Assembly (NCBI GenBank): GCA_012932295.1
Contig: JAAONU010000001.1
Location: forward strand, 43,435,134-43,499,133
Reading direction: 5' to 3'
From: Cyclina sinensis
Taxonomy: Eukaryota; Mollusca; Bivalvia; Venerida; Veneridae
Length of the DNA: 64,000 bases
Below the pieces are notes generated by a model. The model was not told the DNA's origin and searched no databases. It saw nothing but the letters and a program-made list of their open reading frames with translations. Positions 1 to 11,290 of the stretch are shown here, piece by piece (positions within the stretch are counted from its first letter, which is position 1; each line of letters opens with the position of its first letter). The translations under genes and the position numbers were made by a program.

Positions 1-1500
1 TATAGCAACATTTAGGCCATAAACCTTAAAATCAAAAATATTGTACTTATTCGTGTTTAACTTACTGAATATGTGTAACCTAAATCGCGTCATTACACAA
101 GGCCTTTAATTGTGTAGCAAAAACTAAACAGAATATGTGTTTCTGTAGATTGTTCCCAGTATCTCTGCACAGCTATTCGTGCTATAAGAATGGCAATATT
201 TATATCATAATATAATTAACTTGAATGGAAAAGTAACATGCGTGATTCTGTCTGCAGAAACTTTGCTGAAGATGTTCTGACATTTCTTGTCACTGAGAAT
301 GTTTTCTTGAGCATAACTGTTGTTGCCTTAATTCGAATAAAATTAATATCTATTAAATATTTGTCAAAAATTGACTTTATGCTAAATCTTATTTTGACAT
401 AATTTGAATTTATTATAGTTTGATCATAAAATTTGTCTAGATAGTGCTGAAATTTGTGCAAAAAAAAAACAGATTACCTATTTGTTCGTAAAATGAATTT
501 TAAGGTCCCTTTTCAATAACTATTTAACGTTAATTAACCTTTATTGTAGCTAGTTTGTTACTTGCTAAAATTATGTTAAACTTTGTTTTATTTCCACATC
601 AACATTATGAGTTGACACAAGGAAAACGATTGGCATGAACATCTAAGCACAACAGGTTTATAAATCGTAACAAAACCCATGTGTAAGAATACTTGCATAC
701 ATAGATTGGCCCCGATAACGGTTTGCCCTACTTTTTAAGCCAATGAGATGGCTGTATGTTGTTGGAAATTGGAACTAGAAATGTGTCCAAAGGACACAGA
801 TGCCCCCGCTAAATGACACTGGACACAAATTTGGTAAATCAACATTGTGGGCAAACATGTAAATATGGCAAAAAATATGACAAGGCAAAGATATCAGGTA
901 TTTACCTTTCTAACTGTTATTACATATTAGCCCTTCTAGACGACAGCGTACGGAAGGCTTTAAAGTTAAAATTTTATGGAAATGATAACTGGTGATTTTA
1001 AACACTAGCCACTCCACTGTATCTAACTACATAACATGCATGTATCTAAAAGCAAGCCATGCTAAATGCATTGTAGACAGAAATAACATTATTTGCATAA
1101 CAAACTCAATAGCATATTTAATTTGAAAAAAAAAAACAATCAAAATACTTCTTTTTCTAAATGAACAGGTAAGTGGTGCATTTGCAAAGACAAGTTCAGC
1201 AGTCTTTTACAAGTATATAATATTCAGTCTCTCTAATATCCTTTAAGAGATTGCATCAAGGCAACAAAATGGTAAGAGATAAAACCTACTTACCAATCTA
1301 CTGTTATTTACCTTCCGCCCATAAAATAATAATATCAAAGCACACATACATGCATCCCAATACAAATGTCTATTACATTCATGTATGTTCTTTGTTGCTC
1401 ACCTGACTTGTGTGATAATTCCATATTTAACATCTGCTACCTTACTAAAATGACATAATGAGCATGCTGAAAGTGTTGAAATTATGGGCAAGAAACAAGA
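1..1500. other. AT-rich intergenic sequence, nothing recognised
   Basis: Only short chance open frames are present. They have no recognisable domain and no convincing splice context. I see no RNA gene or mobile-element terminus here. Confidence 0.6.
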
Positions 1501-1965
1501 AATTATCATGGCGTGGCTTTGTCGTCATCATATAATAATAAAAACATTTTTTTTTCGAAATCCCACCATGCACGAGGAAGTTATGAGCCGGACATGAACA
1601 TCTTTTTCACTATATCCATATAAGGAATAAGCCAAAACTTCAAGTGTTCACTGTGACCTTAACCTTTGAGCGAGCAACATATTTCTTACATGTGTCACGT
1701 TAACTTTATTTGATGATCACTAATGCCATATTATTTTGAAATCAAACCATGCACAAAAAATCTATGAGACGGGCACGAACACGAACATTTTTTCGTTAAC
1801 GTTAACTTCATATGATGATCACTTATGCCAAATTATTTCGAAACCCCACCATACACGACAAAGTTATGTGCCGGACACGAACATCTATTGTATGTGCCCA
1901 CAGACACACGGACAGGGTGAACACTTTATGCCCGCTTGCCATTATCATGGCGGGTCATAAAAATA
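1500..1965 (+). repeat. Dispersed tandem-core repeat with GGAC-type tail
   Basis: Two to three imperfect tandem cores each carry a block like 'accatgcac ... agttatg ... ccggac ... gaacat' and a 'gatgatcacttatgcca' type block. They end in an 'acagacacacggacagg' tail and a 'cccgcttgcc...ggcgggtcataaa' hairpin-like end. The layout (tandem cores, GGAC-rich linker, palindromic end) recurs at 12.3-13.4, 15.4-16.1, 22.3-22.6 and 55.9 kb. The style resembles non-autonomous bivalve elements. The exact family is not identified. Confidence 0.6.
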
Positions 1966-3260
1966 TTACCCATATTTTACTTTTCGTCCAGAATATGAAC
2001 CCGATATGGAGAAAATACTAGTACTGTGATATTTGGGCTACGTGACAAATCTAGAAAATAGGCGTAGTCAGCTGTTTTCATGCAGCAAAATCATGAATAC
2101 TTGTAAGACTAATAAGAACAAGAGTCAGTGATATAAACAACAAATGTCGGTTTTTCTGTTTATTTCCTATTAAAACATTAAAACTGGAAACATTGAACTT
2201 TTAATCAATTTCAATTTCTTTACACTACATCCACTAGACTACTAGACTATTATGAATTGAGAATTATTGACATGAAACCTATATTGTTTCTAAAAATCAA
2301 TGACTGCAACTAAAACGGTGCAAAAAAAGTTAATGCACTTCATTTAATCATTTTCAAACATTTACAAACCTGGAACAATTTTTTCTTCGTTGTCCGGTTT
2401 GACGAGCTGCTGGGTGTCGAGGTTAAGACACCGTCTCACTGAGACGTCGGAAGTATTAAAAAGGTATTTTCTTAAGTTAATTTTTTTTTAATTATCATCT
2501 TTATCAAGCATTTGAAAATCCATTTCCATGATACTGATAAAGACTATGTAAGCCTAACCTCGTGAAAGGAACATGAGCATTTCAGCCAGACAACACGCCA
2601 GACATCACGTGACATAAAAGAACTGACACCGCGCCACTCAGCTGTAGTCCTGAAATGTCAATAAAATCAAGGGAGGGATCAGTCGTCAACATGAAAAGAA
2701 TGGTCAGCATTGTGTACGTGACTTCGCCGAGCAAGCTGTAAGTTATCCTTTATATTTTGGAAATTACGGAACATACGCGACGCTCCCCAATCGGGCCGGT
2801 TGCGATATATTCCATATTTTTCAAAATATAAACGATAACTAATACATATGCGTCTATTTGAAAAAAAAAATATTTATACCTGCAGAGAAAAATGTAGTCA
2901 TCAGTTTACGCACTTTATTTTGATTTGAAATTAAAGATTTCAAGCCGGGAATGCGTATATATATTTCGATTGGAAGAATGTTTAAAGTTGCGATATATCG
3001 GTATCTTGATTAATTCCTTAGATTTTCATATATTATTCATATTTGTTTAGCATTTTATATGGCGTTCTGTCAAGTATCCCCCTCCACCGCACACATATTA
3101 AGAATGCAGGACTGCTTGACATTCTGTGCATGTACTTCAAAGTCCTCGAATGAATGAAGAGTTTCGCTGAAAGATATGAACAATAAAGACTCTAAAATTT
3201 GCAGTAACAAGGTAACGTAGTTTTTTGATAAGACAAAACAGAAATAACGTTTGATGTTAC
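1966..3260. other. Intergenic sequence, nothing recognised
   Basis: AT-rich non-coding sequence. No coding block, RNA gene or element terminus could be supported. Confidence 0.5.
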
Positions 3261-3269
3261 ATAAATTTT

Positions 3270-3700
3270 GCAGTTTTGCTCTCTAGATAAAAGATATTTG
3301 TGATTTACTGAAATGTCAACGGTAGCTACCGTCAGTTTGCTTTTACTTTTCTTTATTTATCGTTCACAGATAAAGTATGACATTCTGAGATTATGGTTAT
3401 GAACCACTTGCATATGAAAGGTTAGTTTATCGCAGACGAGACATTTTGTAAAACAAATTGTTAGCATTCACAATGTCTTTGACACTAAAGGATAGACGTC
3501 TCATTTGTCCTTTTCCAACTTAATCAGTGTACTAACTTCAAGTTGAAGTGTCAAGTATTTGTCCTCTCGAGACTATTTCTTTACACTAGTCCACGTGGTA
3601 ATGTCATTAGAGCTAATTTAATGTAATGGTGTCAAATGTCGTTTGTAGACAAGCCTTACTTTACCATTTCAAGTTTTGAGAAGATGTCCAGCAACTGTCT
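3270..3700 (-). repeat. Inverted paralogue of 19.69-20.11 kb
   Basis: Read on the minus strand, this stretch aligns colinearly with 19690-20110 and 28150-28560 on the plus strand. Shared blocks include 'gtctcgagaggacaaata', 'attgtgaatgctaacaat', 'gtggttcata' and 'tcagtaaatcacaaatat'. Together with 9190-9440 (minus) it defines an inverted, diverged copy of the tandemly duplicated segment, here called copy I. Copy I is split by the LINE at 4448-7852 and flanked by the Tc1-like element. Confidence 0.75.
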
Positions 3701-4321
3701 TCCATCTAACCACTGTAAATAGTAGGAAAGAAATACTGCAGAAATAAAAATGGTATTTTCAAAAACATGTACAAAATGAGCCTTTGTAGTTTAATCAGTT
3801 TATACTGTTCTGACGCACGTTCTTGACAAAATTATGTAATTATTATGAGACCTCCTATACGTAAAAATCATTTCTTTTCTCCAACAAATATCAACCAGTA
3901 AATTTCGTCAGAATTTTGACGAATGCCCTGAAATGTTTTTTTTTTGTTGTTCTTGTTTTTTTTGGGTTTTTTTTCGTATCAGACTGACTTGTATCTTATA
4001 GCTTAACGAAGGCCATTAAAAAGAAATATAAAACTAATAAGCAAGAATTCAAGCATTTTTTTCCCGGTGATGGAACAGAAGTTAAGGAATGTGTTCCTTT
4101 TTTATCTTTTTTAAAATAAAAGTTTTAGCCCCTTTGTGGTCATATCCGGGTGGGTATGTGTGTGTGTGTGTGGGGGGGGGGGGGGGTAGTTGTAGCATCT
4201 TCACGGTTATTCAACCAGTTCACAAACCAATCTCTCCACAAGCGACTGATACTTCCTCACCTGTGACGGCAAATACCTTTAGACGCAATGTCCAACATCA
4301 GTTATCACAAAGAATTTTAGC
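3701..4321. other. Intergenic, with a GT/G tract at 4155-4186
   Basis: No gene is seen. A (GT)n run is followed directly by about 15 consecutive G residues at 4172-4186, a simple-sequence tract prone to length change and to sequencing error. Confidence 0.7.
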
Positions 4322-4396
4322 CTGTCCTGGTGGGAATTGAACCAAAAACACCTGAATTGACAAAACGATGCTCTACCAACTTAGCAAGGCGGGTCG
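4322..4396 (-). repeat. tRNA-like sequence (SINE head or tRNA pseudogene)
   Basis: On the minus strand there is an A-box-like 'ctaagttggtagagc' followed at the usual distance by a B-box-like 'ggttcaattccc'. I could not build a full cloverleaf with a paired acceptor stem, so a tRNA-derived SINE or decayed tRNA is more likely than a working tRNA. Confidence 0.5.
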
Positions 4397-4431
4397 TGTA
4401 TGACAATAAAAAAATGAAGTAAATATTTACA

Positions 4432-4447
4432 GTATCTTGTAAAATAT
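4432..4447. repeat. LINE target-site duplication, left copy
   Basis: The 16 bases gtatcttgtaaaatat are repeated exactly at 7853-7868. Directly inside lies a run of nine T (4448-4456), which is the poly(A) end of the minus-strand LINE. This is the pattern left by target-primed reverse transcription. Confidence 0.93.
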
Positions 4448-4789
4448 TTTTTTTTTAGTTTCAGGCCCCTGATGGATAACCCCATTTATTATCCCCGTCG
4501 TTGGTGAAACAAGCGTCGGATAACCATCCCCTCTTCATCTTACAATCATTTTACAAATATTATGCTACACGCACATCATTATCTGAAATATCCAGACCTC
4601 ATACTATTTTAAGTATAACTTTAACTATGTAACAAAGAAAAAAAAAGAAACAAAAAGGAACAAAAACAATAAAAAAAAATAATCGAGAGGCCTTGTCGAC
4701 TTGATACTTTATACAACCTGTCAGTCAGTCCTTGATATAGTCGATTTCATTTAAAATCAGATGTTGCTCACAGAATTCAGTCTGGCAGC

Positions 4790-5960
4790 TTACTTAAAAT
4801 GTATTCGAAATTCTTTTGAAAATAATGTGTTTTTTTGGTTCCTTCTACAAATAAACTTCCATGTACATAGTTTTTGTTTAAGATAGCATTTAAAATTAAC
4901 TAAATTCAAACAATTATGTGAATTAGCTTGGAACTTTGTTTTAAAAATAAAATATTTTATTAGGATAGAAATAAGTCCCCCTCCTATAGAATTTGAATCC
5001 ACAAAAAAAATGAATGATTTAAAATTGCTTTCGAAATTTATGTTACAGTGATCTTGCAACCATTTATAAACCTGACATGTGAACCGTTGAATTATTCCAC
5101 GGTTATAAAATAAATGATGTATGGTCTCTGGTTCTGATCTACAATACGAACAAAGATCATTTTCTGATTTATTTATTTTGAACAAAAACGATTTTGTTAC
5201 AATAATTTTTGTATTTAATTTGAACTGAAAATCTCTACGTTTTATTTCGTGTATTTCTTCCAATCTTTTACAAACTTTTAGATATTCTTTTTCTCTTATA
5301 TCGCCTAATTCTTGAAACCATTTGGTTGGCAAAGCAGTTACTCTTGCCGTAACTTCATAAAAAACTTTGCAACCTTTTTCATTTTTTATCAAATTCCTAA
5401 CATATGGATTCAAGTTAAGATTACTTTTATAGTAATTCACTTATGTTTAATTATCGTTTATGGTCGGTTTCCAGGAGTTGGGGATTTTATTGAGCACTCT
5501 GTAGTACTCTAGAAAAAGTTCCGTTGACATCATATTTTCTTTTGAAGTTGTTAAAACTATAAAAAATTTCCTTCTGTATTTAGTAAGTCTATTACATATA
5601 TAACATTTTTATCATACCATCTTTTAAAAAACAGACTTTTGTCAGAAAGATTATCATTATACCATAATGGCGATAACAATATATCAGTTAAACTACTAAT
5701 TTCCACTGTTTTGCAGAAATAGGACCAGCTTATCAAAACATCTTTCCAAAAAGGGTTTATCATTTCTACAGCCAATTTTAGGAAAATTGGAACCATATTT
5801 GATAATTTCAACAACGTTAAAATTAGTTAAAGAGAACCAATTTTTTTTTTCTGACCCCAGTAATGTTCAGTTTTCTCAACCAATTTATCTTCAGACTGTA
5901 AATAAAGATTTTCAAATTAATCATACCTAGTCCACCATGTTTAATGTTTCTGGTAACAGT
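4790..5960 (-). pseudogene. LINE ORF2 C-terminal region with CCHH-like motif
   Basis: Two frames together give the end of LINE ORF2. The first (about 5814-5557) has the 'PLWYN...FFKRWYDKNVIYVIDLL' pattern seen after the thumb of L1/Tx1-type enzymes. The second (5440-4790, 216 residues) has 'CSYCRSEPETIHHLF' at about residues 97-111, matching the C-x2-C...H-x3/4-H zf-RVT-like motif of these elements. The upstream thumb region (5830-6160) reads as LINE protein only with stops and a frame change (e.g. 'NIPDRIKRDTVTRNIKHGG'). The family function is nucleic-acid binding by the polymerase C-terminus. This copy is dead. Confidence 0.88.
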
Positions 5961-6158
5961 ATCGCGTTTTATTCTATCCGGAATATTATTCCACAAAAAC
6001 TTTTAAGATATTGTTTCTAACGTTTTGATTATATCCGTCGGAGGATTTGGCAAAGCCAAAAATAAATGTACAAATTTTGAAAACACTAATGATTTTAAAA
6101 CAGTTATTTTTCCAAACAATGTTAAATTTCTTTTTGACCAAATTTTTAATAAACGTCT

Positions 6159-6656
6159 TCATTTTGCTAAAATTTCAATACCATTAATATCCCATATATT
6201 CACAACTGAACCTGTAAAATTTACCCCCAAAATTTTTAATGGACCCTTTGTCCAGTCTAGCGGTACCTCATTACATAATTTCAATTCAGAATCTTTTAAC
6301 GAACCAATCCACAATGCTTTTGTTTTTTCGACGTTTATTTTAAGACCGGACATGTTATAGAATTGATGTAAAGTTGCAAGACAGCTTTTAAGAGATAATT
6401 CAGATCCATCAAGAAAAATTTTAGTATCGTCTGCATATTGGGTCAATTTATGTTCATTGTTATATATACGTATACCAGATATATCATTATTATTTCTAAC
6501 CATTTTACCAAGAATTTCTGCACATAGAATAAAAATATAAGGAGAAATCAGATCACCTTGTCGACAACCACGAGATAGCTTGAAAAAATTTGACATATGT
6601 CCGTTTTGTAAAATGCAAGATTCTGATCCATTTTGAAATAATTTTATCCTTTTTTA
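6159..6656 (-). pseudogene. LINE reverse transcriptase core, with internal deletion upstream
   Basis: The open frame 6596-6159 carries RT motifs in order: 'RGCRQGDLISPYIFILCAEI' (motif B), 'QYADDTKIFLDG' (motif C catalytic YADD), 'SGLKINVEKTKALWIG' (motif D region) and 'LKILGVNF' (motif E). The frame can be read upstream to about 6656. There the sequence jumps straight from the pre-RT linker ('LTIEELKLHYYKLGE', at about 6700-6660) to the residues just before motif B. The finger domain and motif A aspartate, normally some 150 or more residues, are therefore absent. The polymerase cannot be active. Confidence 0.9.
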
Positions 6657-6659
6657 AAA

Positions 6660-7340
6660 GATTCACCAAGCTTATAGTAATGTAACTTTAACTCTTCAAT
6701 AGTCAGCTCTCCTTCCATTTTTTTAGAATCTTCGTCTGTTAAAGCAGACGTATTTGGGCCAATAACCTCTTCTAATGGTTTATCGTCAGTGACATGTATA
6801 TCTGTATAAAGTGTACTGTAAAATTCTTTTTGATAAGTCAGTATTTCTTCTGTTGATTCGTATTAATTACCATCATCATCCACTAATCTAAAATAGTTTA
6901 ATTTATAAAATTTCTTTTTTCTAGACCAAAAAAATATTTTGTTGGTTTCTCACCCAAACTTTCATATCTGCATTTAGATCTAATCATCACTCCTTCTAAC
7001 CTGCGATTTCTTATATTCTGTAGTTCAGTTTTCTTATTTGCCAATTCCGTTAAATTCATATCATTAAATGTTGTGTTGACAAGTTTTTCAAAAAATATTA
7101 TTCTGTCATGAAGTTGCGTTCCTTGCTTTTGTTCTTTTTTTTTGTCGATGCATATTTAATTTTCTCCCCCCTTAAAACTACTAGAAAAGTTTCTAAAATA
7201 ACTGATCATTTATATTTAGTCCAACAAATTCTAGGTTGTTTATATTACTTAGCTGTTGTTCATTACTATGAATATTTATCAAATCGTTTAAAAATCGTTT
7301 AACCATTAAAATGTATTCTTGATCCTGAAGCAACGAGTTA
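6660..7340 (-). pseudogene. LINE ORF2 linker between endonuclease and RT
   Basis: Minus-strand translations of several frames give linker-type sequence, e.g. 'EILTYQKEFYSTLYTD' near 6830 and 'KMEGELTIEELK' near 6700, interrupted by stops and frame changes. This matches the region between endonuclease and fingers in L1/Tx1-type ORF2. No independent gene is supported. Confidence 0.75.
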
Positions 7341-7348
7341 TTAAATTT

Positions 7349-7850
7349 TCAATAGCCTTTTACTCTCTGATTATCTGACAATTTCCATTTTAAAATGACC
7401 CCCGAATGGTCGGACCTGTAACCTAATACAATTTTACAGTGCGTAACAATGCTTTCGAAATAATTATTTATAATAAAAAAATCTAAACGTGTGAATTTTC
7501 TATTAGGGTTAAATCTTTTCCATGTATATTCTCTGTTTGACTCGTTCTTTATTCTCCAAATATCACAAAAATCATTATTGTTCATAAAATTTAACACAAC
7601 TTCCTTAGCCCTAGGATTGTTGATATTAACATAATTTTCACAATCAACTAACGGATATTCCAATCCCCGCATATTACGGGATATTCGTTGTCAATTTCAT
7701 TTATTTTAGTTATTAGGTTGTTGTAAAAAAGGCTTATCTTCGTTTGGTCCGTAAATACAAGCTATTGTCATTCCTTTGTCTGAAATAAATACATCTAGTG
7801 TGATAAAATTACCTTCAATATCTCTATAAATGTTTTCAACTTTTTATTCA
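7349..7850 (-). pseudogene. LINE APE-type endonuclease, truncated and frameshifted
   Basis: The minus-strand reading begins at the truncation point with 'TLDVFISDKGMTIACIYGPN', then 'VICGDWN' (the metal-binding [G]DWN/GDFN motif). A frameshift follows near 7640, and the 107-residue frame 7672-7349 continues with 'TRLDFFIINNYF' and the catalytic 'SDHSGV' (SDH motif). These are the middle and end of the exonuclease-endonuclease-phosphatase fold used to nick target DNA. The N-terminal catalytic residues were lost to the 5' truncation. Confidence 0.9.
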
Positions 7851-7852
7851 AT

Positions 7853-7868
7853 GTATCTTGTAAAATAT
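7853..7868. repeat. LINE target-site duplication, right copy
   Basis: An exact 16-base match to 4432-4447. It abuts the 5'-truncated end of the LINE. Confidence 0.93.
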
Positions 7869-9189
7869 CATCGACATGTGATCAAGCATACTGCGATAAA
7901 CGAAAAGACATGTTCAGAGAATGAATTTTAATATAAAAATAAAATCCCTCTTTTATATCTTTCAATTTGAAAATAACATTTTTGTTTAGTTTTATTTGTT
8001 AACTTGTTGCATGTTGCACGTCAGTTATATAGATTACCAAGCATTGACTGTGATGTATTGTTAATACGAACGAAAATGAACTTCTATACAGTCACATGTA
8101 ATTTAGTTTGTAGAGTAGGACTCGACTTACGAACGTCTTAACGTGTAGATGTAACTGCAACTGAACTGTATGTGTATGAGTTCTGCATGTTCTATCTGAC
8201 ACTGTCATATGCCTACATATCATACCAATATTAGTACCTATCAAAAAAATAAGCACATATTATGAATCATTTTTTTTCTTCTTTTTTTAATAAATGTGAC
8301 GAATTTGTTTATTTAAACTTTACACAGTAGTGGAAACAAGACACCACCATTAGAAGGTTTTCTTAGTATTATTCATAATGAACTTTAAGTTGAAATATGA
8401 TATGCAATGTATTTTGAAGAAGATGCGGTTTAAATGAAATAGGACTGAGAAAAGGGTTTCCATCGTTGAACAGATTCACCTATCAGAAGCACGATTCATT
8501 AATCTCTAAAGTTAGGGCCGTTTACTAATTTAACAATTTTAAAATTTTACATTGTATTTTTCCATTCTAGTACCACATGCATTTTCATGATTGTAGTATT
8601 AATATCGTCGTAGATGCGAATTTTTTGTAGTAGAACGTTGAAGGCGCAAGTCTGACGTGCAATAGAACGGATAACATGTAGGAAAACACTTAATATAGAA
8701 AAATGTCGACACTGGCCTGTATTTGACTTGCGACAGAATGAATAGCATTTATGTAAATGTTTGAAATTTTTATTTCATCACATCTAGTATTGGTTTATGT
8801 TACATAAAAGAGTTGGGGTTTTCCCTATAGACTGATAGCTTTGGTATTAACCAAGTTACACAGACGTTTTTGTTTTATTTTGTTACTGTAAACGGTCTTG
8901 CCAGTGATGCAAGTTACTGTCTATTTTGCAGAAATCTGGAATGTATGCAGGTTTTGCAATAATTTTTGACGTTACACTTAAAGAAATATTTTGTAAAAAA
9001 ACAAGTTCTACACTGACTAAAAGTAAAAAGTATGCGGTTAAAAGATCTCAGTATCAAGCTTGTTATTAAGTCTTTCAACAACTGTGAAAGTTTATTTACT
9101 TACTGAAAAATCCGCCTTCTTTAAGAAATAAGCATCAGCTTATTAAAGAACATGATTCTAACTCTTGAGATAAATACTGTGAAGCCCTT
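7869..9189. other. Intergenic part of copy I, no gene seen
   Basis: By position this lies inside inverted copy I, between its two clearly alignable blocks. I see no coding block, RNA gene or terminal repeat. Homology to the plus-strand copies is not evident by eye here. Confidence 0.5.
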
Positions 9190-9560
9190 ACAGCTTATGA
9201 TCTGTCCATAATGGATGCTGCATTGCTCCATGAAACTGATAGTGAGTGTCAAAACTTTCAGCTACATACTAAGGATAGAATTATCTATGTTGCAAAATCA
9301 ATACTGTTTGTATAAATCTGAGACAGTAAATATACCAAGGGACACGCTAATGGTTTTGCCTACATCAGACATAGCTAGACATAACTAAAGACTGAAATTC
9401 GATCTTTTTATTTTTTATAGAAGAACAACCTATCGACGCACCTATACGCGTTTCCGTCTCTATAGTCAAAGAAAGACAGATTGAAAAATAGTATTTGAAG
9501 TGTGTTGCAAAACATTCTGTATGCTTTAGAAGTTCAGTTCATGTTTGTTTTATATAAAGT
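9190..9560 (-). repeat. Inverted paralogue of 17.66-18.0 kb
   Basis: On the minus strand this matches 17660-17980 and 26160-26480 colinearly. It includes 'tcgataggtt', an exon-like 58-nt block at 9375-9318 and 'cagatcata.gctg'. Flanks outside the exon-like block are clearly more diverged than the block itself. Confidence 0.75.
9318..9375 (-). pseudogene. Exon-like block 2, inverted copy (donor lost)
   Basis: These 58 nt on the minus strand have the same length and frame as the blocks at 17824-17881 and 26333-26390. They encode 'MSDVGKTISVSLGIFTVS' after one leading codon. I count about 9 differences in 58 from copy A, while the intron-side flanks barely align. The acceptor tag|G is kept. The position of the donor reads CAG|AT instead of CAG|GT, so splicing here is probably broken. 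Gene identity is unknown. Confidence 0.5.
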
Positions 9561-9776
9561 TATCGGATTACCTGGTTAAACTGCGATGCCCCTTTATGAA
9601 TTACTTATCAGTTAAATGAGAATTGAATTAATATGAAAAACTCAATATATGACGTATAGAGCAAAATCAAATGCACGGTAATTTTGTGATAAAGATCATT
9701 TCATTAAGGCTCCTTTTCTAGCTCTTCGTAGCTTTGTCTTGTATTGTTAAATGACATAAAATTGTCATTTTATATA

Positions 9777-9806
9777 TACTAACGGAAAAATATAACTGTG
9801 CATACT
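9777..9806. repeat. Tc1-like terminal inverted repeat, left
   Basis: Thirty bases containing 'acggaaaaatataactgtgc', matched in reverse at 11259-11288 with two mismatches. Confidence 0.9.
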
Positions 9807-9974
9807 TCAAGGTATAGAATTTTTTTTAATATTAGGAATAGTAACATAAAACTTTGCAAATTAGCCAATCAACGTTTTATTTCTAACAATCAATACAAAC
9901 ACTTCATGATGTAAAACAATTTTTACAGTAACAAGGCGCAGAAGTTGACAGGTATGAAATCTGATTTCACAAGG

Positions 9975-11015
9975 TCAGTATCGTGTGTTGCCTCCATTGG
10001 CGTTCAAGCAAGCACGGCAGCGACGAGACATAGAGGCAACTAAGTTGGCGATAACTGCCTGTGGAATGGTGTTCCAGATGTTGACCAATGTCTGCGCTAG
10101 TTGGTCCAGCGTGAGAGGTTGGTTACGTCTTTGACGGAGGCGTCTCTTCATCTCATCCCAAACGTGCTCAATTGGTGAAAGATCTGGTGAAACAGCGGGC
10201 CAGGGTAAGACACTCACGTTTTGCTGAGCCAGAAACCCGGTAACTACACGTGCTACATGTGGCCAAGCGTTGTCTTGTTGAAACGTCATGTTACGCCCTT
10301 GACGTTGAAGAAATGGCAGCACGTGGGGTATGACAATCTCATCTCTGTAACGAACACCCGTTAAATTGCCACGGACAATTACAAGCTGGGTCCTGCCTTG
10401 AGATGAGATACCTCCCTAAACCATTATCGACCCACCACCACCAAAACGTTGACGTTGAAAAACACAGGGATCCAAGTAACGTTCTCCGCGACGCCTGTAT
10501 ACACGAACTCGTCCGTCCGAACTTTCTAAGTGAAACCGCGACTCGTCAGTAAACAGAACATTATTCCAATATGCTCTTGGAAGCCTTAGATACTGTCAGC
10601 ACCACTGACGTCGACGTTGTCGATGACGTAAGAGAAGAGTAGGACGTATCGCAGGACGTCGTGGAGTAATGCTGTGCTCTCTTAATCGGTTTCTAACAGT
10701 TCGTCCACTGATAGGTCTCAAGCCAGGAATTGTTCGTGCTGTTAATGTGGCCGGTTGAAATCGATTCCGTAGGTGTGTAAGCCGGATATAATTGTCTTGA
10801 CGGATTGACGTCACACGTGGACGCCCTGGACGTGGTAGATCACGGACGTTGCCACGTTGCTGAAATCGTCGCCAAAGTGCTGATATGGTGTTTCGGTGAA
10901 CACCAAAACGCTGCGCAACCGCATTTTGAGCAATGCCTGCTTGGAGCATACCGACGGCACGTAGGCGATCATTTTCTGAGATGCGTGGCATTGTCCTCAA
11001 AGACTTAAAATCCAA
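9975..11015 (-). pseudogene. Tc1-like transposase with two in-frame stops
   Basis: The whole 347-codon frame is continuous on the minus strand, the usual length for Tc1-family transposases. The N-terminus has a paired-like helix-turn-helix DNA-binding region ('AVAQRFGVHRNTISALWRRF') and the GRPR motif 'RPGRPRVTS'. The catalytic core has 'FTDESRF' (first D), 'FQQDNAWPH' (second D) and 'SPDLSPIEHVWDEM' (E), with 34 residues between the last two, so DD34E. Two stops break it: TGA after 'RQWC' at about 10596, and TAG in 'MV*GG' at about 10420, where a TGG tryptophan is usual. No frameshifts are seen, suggesting a fairly young, recently inactivated copy. Confidence 0.92.
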
Positions 11016-11258
11016 ATGAAGGTGTTTTTCTGAACTGCTGGGTAGCTCACTATAATTTGACGGTTAAAATAACTCGAAACAGCATGTACGAGGATGTTAA
11101 CATAAAGAAACACGTAAAAAGCGCGACCGTTACGGGCTATAAATTTTGCACGTGCAACTCGCGAAAAGCAGTATTATTGAAACAAGATTACCTTGTGAAT
11201 TACACAAAAGAAATCTGCTAAAATAATTTTATACCTAATAAAAGATATTAAGTATTTT

Positions 11259-11288
11259 AGTGTGCACAGTTATATTTTTCCGTCAGTA
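11259..11288. repeat. Tc1-like terminal inverted repeat, right
   Basis: Inverted match to 9777-9806 with two mismatches. TA follows immediately. Confidence 0.9.
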
Positions 11289-11290
11289 TA

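Larger units (their letters stand above)
4448..7852 (-). mobile_element. 5'-truncated L1/Tx1-like LINE
   Basis: This 3405-bp non-LTR retrotransposon is inserted on the minus strand. Its 3' poly(A) is at 4456-4448 and it has a 16-bp exact target-site duplication on both sides. In minus-strand order it keeps the last part of an APE-type endonuclease (about 7845-7350), a reverse transcriptase (about 7340-5830) and a C-terminal region with a CCHH-like motif (to about 4790). The 5' end stops inside the endonuclease, so ORF1 and most of the endonuclease are missing, the usual result of incomplete reverse transcription. Frameshifts, stops and an internal RT deletion show it cannot move by itself. 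The clade (L1/Tx1 group) is judged from the RGCRQGD and QYADD context and the C-terminal cysteine motif. It interrupts inverted paralogous copy I, so it is younger than that duplication. Confidence 0.93.
9777..11288 (-). mobile_element. Tc1-like (DD34E) DNA transposon, nearly complete
   Basis: This 1512-bp element has terminal inverted repeats at 9777-9806 and 11259-11288, which match at 28 of 30 positions (outer part TACT[A/G]ACGG). TA lies on both sides (9775-9776 and 11289-11290), the normal Tc1/mariner target duplication. The exact edge could shift by two bases because the ends also begin with TA. It holds one transposase gene, broken by two nonsense changes. It sits in inverted copy I, where the paralogous copies have exon-like block 1. 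Confidence 0.93.
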
